Source: CAYJLF01 sp964371055
GTDB taxonomy: Bacteria > Eisenbacteria > RBG-16-71-46 > CAIMUX01
Direction of reading: 5' to 3'
Length of the DNA: 64,000 nucleotides
Assembly (NCBI GenBank): GCA_964371055.1
Contig: CAYJLF010000002.1
Span: forward strand, 363,262 to 427,261
The position numbers and the translations under genes are program-made. The notes under the pieces are model-generated. The model was not told where the DNA came from. It saw nothing but the letters and a program-made list of their open reading frames with translations, and did no database searches. Shown here piece after piece: positions 62,086 to 64,000 of this stretch; position 1 is the first letter of the stretch; each line of letters begins with the position of its first letter.

Positions 62086-64000
62086 ATGACCAACGGGCGT
62101 TTGGGCCGCGATCTGACCGTGTTCGGCATCCTGAATCTGGCCGCCGGGGCGAGTGGTGGTGCCGCTTGCCGATGGATCTTCCCGTGGATTGCCGGACAAT
62201 CCTCGGAGGCGCCTCGCGTCGGAACCGCCTGGGTGGCGGGATTGACCTGCCTGATCCTGCTGGGTCTGGGCATCCTCTTCTGGCGCCTGATGCTCGGGCG
62301 TCTCGGGCGGCTGACGGAGTTGGGCGCGACCCTGGCGAGCCTGGGCACGGCCCCACCGGCGGTGCGCGCTTCGACGGAGCGCGCGGACGAGGTCGGACTC
62401 CTGGCCCGGGAGCTGGATGCGCTGGAGGAACGCCTGCACGACCAGCTCCTCTCCCCCCTCGCGCGCCTCGCCGATGGTGAGTGGGATACGCCGAACCCGG
62501 CCGGCGCCTCGAGCCGGGCTTCGTCCGCACGTGCGTCGAGGCCGTCGTCTCCCGCCGCACTGACGAGCATCGCGGCATCCGGGCCGGGGGGCGCCGCCTT
62601 GGGCTTGCTGGGCGATCGACTGGGGCAGATGCGCTCGGAACTCCGGATGCTCCGCGACGCCGTCGTACAGGGGCGGGTGTCCGCCCGGATGGCGACCGAT
62701 TCATGGCCCGGCGCCTACCGCGGGATGGTCGAGTCCGTGAACGAGATCCTGGACGCCGTCGAACGACCTCTCGTGCGTGCGACGGAGGCTGCGGTCCGCC
62801 TCGGCCGCGGGGAGATCCCGGAGCCGCTCGCCGACGGGCAGCCGGGCGAACTCCGCCGGCTTGGGGAAGGCCTCGACCACGCGGCCTCCGGACTCGCGGG
62901 ACTCCAGGCGGGCCTTCGGGCTCTGACCACAGCCGCGCGCGAGGGGCGTCTCGAGGTCGGCGACCAGGAGGACGCCACCGGACCGGGGGTGTACGGGGAG
63001 ATCCTCGGCGAGTGCCGGCAGATCATGGCGTCGACCGCAAGTCCCTTCCGCGTCGTGTTCGACTGCTTCGAGAAACTGGGAAGGGGAGAGCTCCCGGACA
63101 AGCTCGTGGGCGAGGAAGGCGGGGAGACCGCCCGGCTCTACGGCGCCGTGAATCACTGCATCGACGTGCTGCATGCCATGCGGCAGGACGTCCGCGACCT
63201 CTGCATCGCCGGACTGGAGGGAAGGTTGACGTTCCGGGCCGAGGCCGACCGTCACGCGGGGGTCTTCCGCAAGATCGTGCACGGTTTCAACGAGACGCTC
63301 GACTCGATCACCCACCCGATCCTGGTTGTCTCCGAGCGGTTGGACGCGCTCAGCCGGGGAGACATTCCGTCGCGGATCGAAGAGGACTACCCGGGCGAAC
63401 TCCGGCCACTGCGTGACGGCCTGAATCGATCGATCGACGCGCTCGACGGCATGAGGGGAGACGTCCGCACCCTCTGCATCGCCGGCCTGGAAGGACGTCT
63501 CGGCGTCCGCGCCGACGCCGAGCGGCACCAGGGAACCTATCGCAAGATCGTACACGGGATCAACGAGATCCTGGATGCGCTCGTCAAGCCGATCAGCGCC
63601 ATCGGGGAGCACCTGGAGAAGATCAGCCGCGGCGACATCCCCGAGGCGATCGCAACCCCCTATCCCGGGGAGCTCGATCAATTCCGGACCAGCATCAACG
63701 ACTGCATCGCCGCGATCGATGCGATGAGAGTCGACGTTCGAACGCTCTGCATTGCCGGGCTGGAAGGCCGGCTCTCGGTGCGGGCGGAAGCCGGACGGCA
63801 CCAGGGCGCTTTCCGCAAGGTGGTGCACGGCATTAACGAGATCCTCGACTCGGTCGTCACGCCGCTCCACGTGGCGGCGGCCTACGTCGACCGGATCAGC
63901 AAGGGAGACATCCCGACTCCGATCACGGAAGTCTTCAAGGGCGATTTCAACGAGATCAAGAACAACCTGAACACCTGTATCGGGGCGGTGAACGCTCTGG
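62086..64000 (+). CDS. Membrane-anchored poly-HAMP signalling protein (3' partial)
   Basis: The ATG at 62086 (GGGGGG upstream) opens a frame that runs to the window edge. Two N-terminal helices (~8-30 and ~48-75) with only a short loop between them anchor the protein. HAMP-like modules follow; each has an amphipathic first helix (RKIVHGINEILDALVKPI), a connector with GDIP and a YPGEL segment, and a second helix (SINDCIAAIDAMRVDVRTL). At least three copies have an exact 91-residue period and earlier copies are degenerate. Poly-HAMP chains are known from Nik1-type histidine kinases and chemoreceptors, and the missing C-terminus should reveal which. Expected to act as a receptor or relay for methylation or a kinase. 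Confidence 0.85.
   Translation, partial: MTNGRLGRDLTVFGILNLAAGASGGAACRWIFPWIAGQSSEAPRVGTAWVAGLTCLILLGLGILFWRLMLGRLGRLTELGATLASLGTAPPAVRASTERADEVGLLARELDALEERLHDQLLSPLARLADGEWDTPNPAGASSRASSARASRPSSPAALTSIAASGPGGAALGLLGDRLGQMRSELRMLRDAVVQGRVSARMATDSWPGAYRGMVESVNEILDAVERPLVRATEAAVRLGRGEIPEPLADGQPGELRRLGEGLDHAASGLAGLQAGLRALTTAAREGRLEVGDQEDATGPGVYGEILGECRQIMASTASPFRVVFDCFEKLGRGELPDKLVGEEGGETARLYGAVNHCIDVLHAMRQDVRDLCIAGLEGRLTFRAEADRHAGVFRKIVHGFNETLDSITHPILVVSERLDALSRGDIPSRIEEDYPGELRPLRDGLNRSIDALDGMRGDVRTLCIAGLEGRLGVRADAERHQGTYRKIVHGINEILDALVKPISAIGEHLEKISRGDIPEAIATPYPGELDQFRTSINDCIAAIDAMRVDVRTLCIAGLEGRLSVRAEAGRHQGAFRKVVHGINEILDSVVTPLHVAAAYVDRISKGDIPTPITEVFKGDFNEIKNNLNTCIGAVNAL
63199..64000 (+). repeat. 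Exact 273-bp tandem repeat coding 91-residue HAMP modules
   Basis: The codons for LCIAGLEGRL start at 63199, 63472 and 63745, exactly 273 nt apart. Conservation extends over the whole unit, including RHQG, KIVHGINEILD and GDIP segments. Silent differences are frequent, so the duplication is not very recent, and selection keeps the protein spacing. Confidence 0.88.

Overview
The window is GC-rich bacterial chromosome from a draft or metagenome-derived assembly; there is one 100-N gap at 33484-33583. No rRNA, tRNA, IS element, prophage or CRISPR array was recognised. Several traits suggest a Gram-negative lineage of the FCB/Eisenbacteria/Krumholzibacteria type: FlgD-like C-terminal domains on secreted proteins, a PEP-CTERM protein, M16 peptidase pairs, many lipoproteins, an RND tripartite efflux system, and separate GlnRS and GluRS genes. 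This placement is an inference, because no marker gene allows a firm call.

Layout. 1-3.1 kb: two surface or secreted proteins with FlgD-like C-termini. 3.2-9.1 kb: a solitary Eco57I-type N6-adenine DNA methyltransferase, a YceI protein and a fused E1 alpha/beta 2-oxoacid dehydrogenase. 9.1-15.6 kb, minus strand: an AbiEii-type toxin with a small overlapping partner, a FapA/DUF342 protein, and a compact sulfur-redox cluster made of a DsrC with both C-terminal cysteines, a DsrM-like cytochrome b, a DsrK-like Fe-S protein and a class V cysteine desulfurase. No dsrAB lies in the window. 15.8-25.9 kb: a DUF3795 protein, a BtaB-like methyltransferase, an exported protein, an M16 peptidase pair, a BT1-family transporter, glnS and a second exported protein that shares a short C-terminal motif with the first.

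26-34.3 kb: type II NADH dehydrogenase, gltX, a methyltransferase, and a U32 (RlhA-like) protein with a long Arg/Pro-rich repetitive tail cut by the assembly gap. 34.3-38.8 kb, minus strand: a TPR-zincin fusion, a CHASE4 hybrid histidine kinase with REC and HPt domains, and a single-domain response regulator. 39-45 kb: DUF2203, then two M20 amidohydrolases flanking a DUF1338 (2-oxoadipate dioxygenase-like) protein, then a lipoprotein beta-helix. 45-55 kb: a UvrD-type helicase with zinc fingers, a small Cys-rich protein, a PEP-CTERM protein, a sulfatase-fold protein without the nucleophile Cys, an NCS1-type permease, a lipoprotein serpin and a GT-C-like membrane protein.

55.4-61.9 kb holds a heavy-metal efflux operon (Cys-rich small protein, CzcC, CzcB and CzcA types) behind a candidate promoter with an overlapping inverted repeat. 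The window ends inside a membrane-anchored poly-HAMP signalling protein built from exact 273-bp repeats. The best candidates for something undescribed are the DsrC-DsrMK-desulfurase cluster, the poly-HAMP receptor, and the shared C-terminal TTWGxxKT motif.
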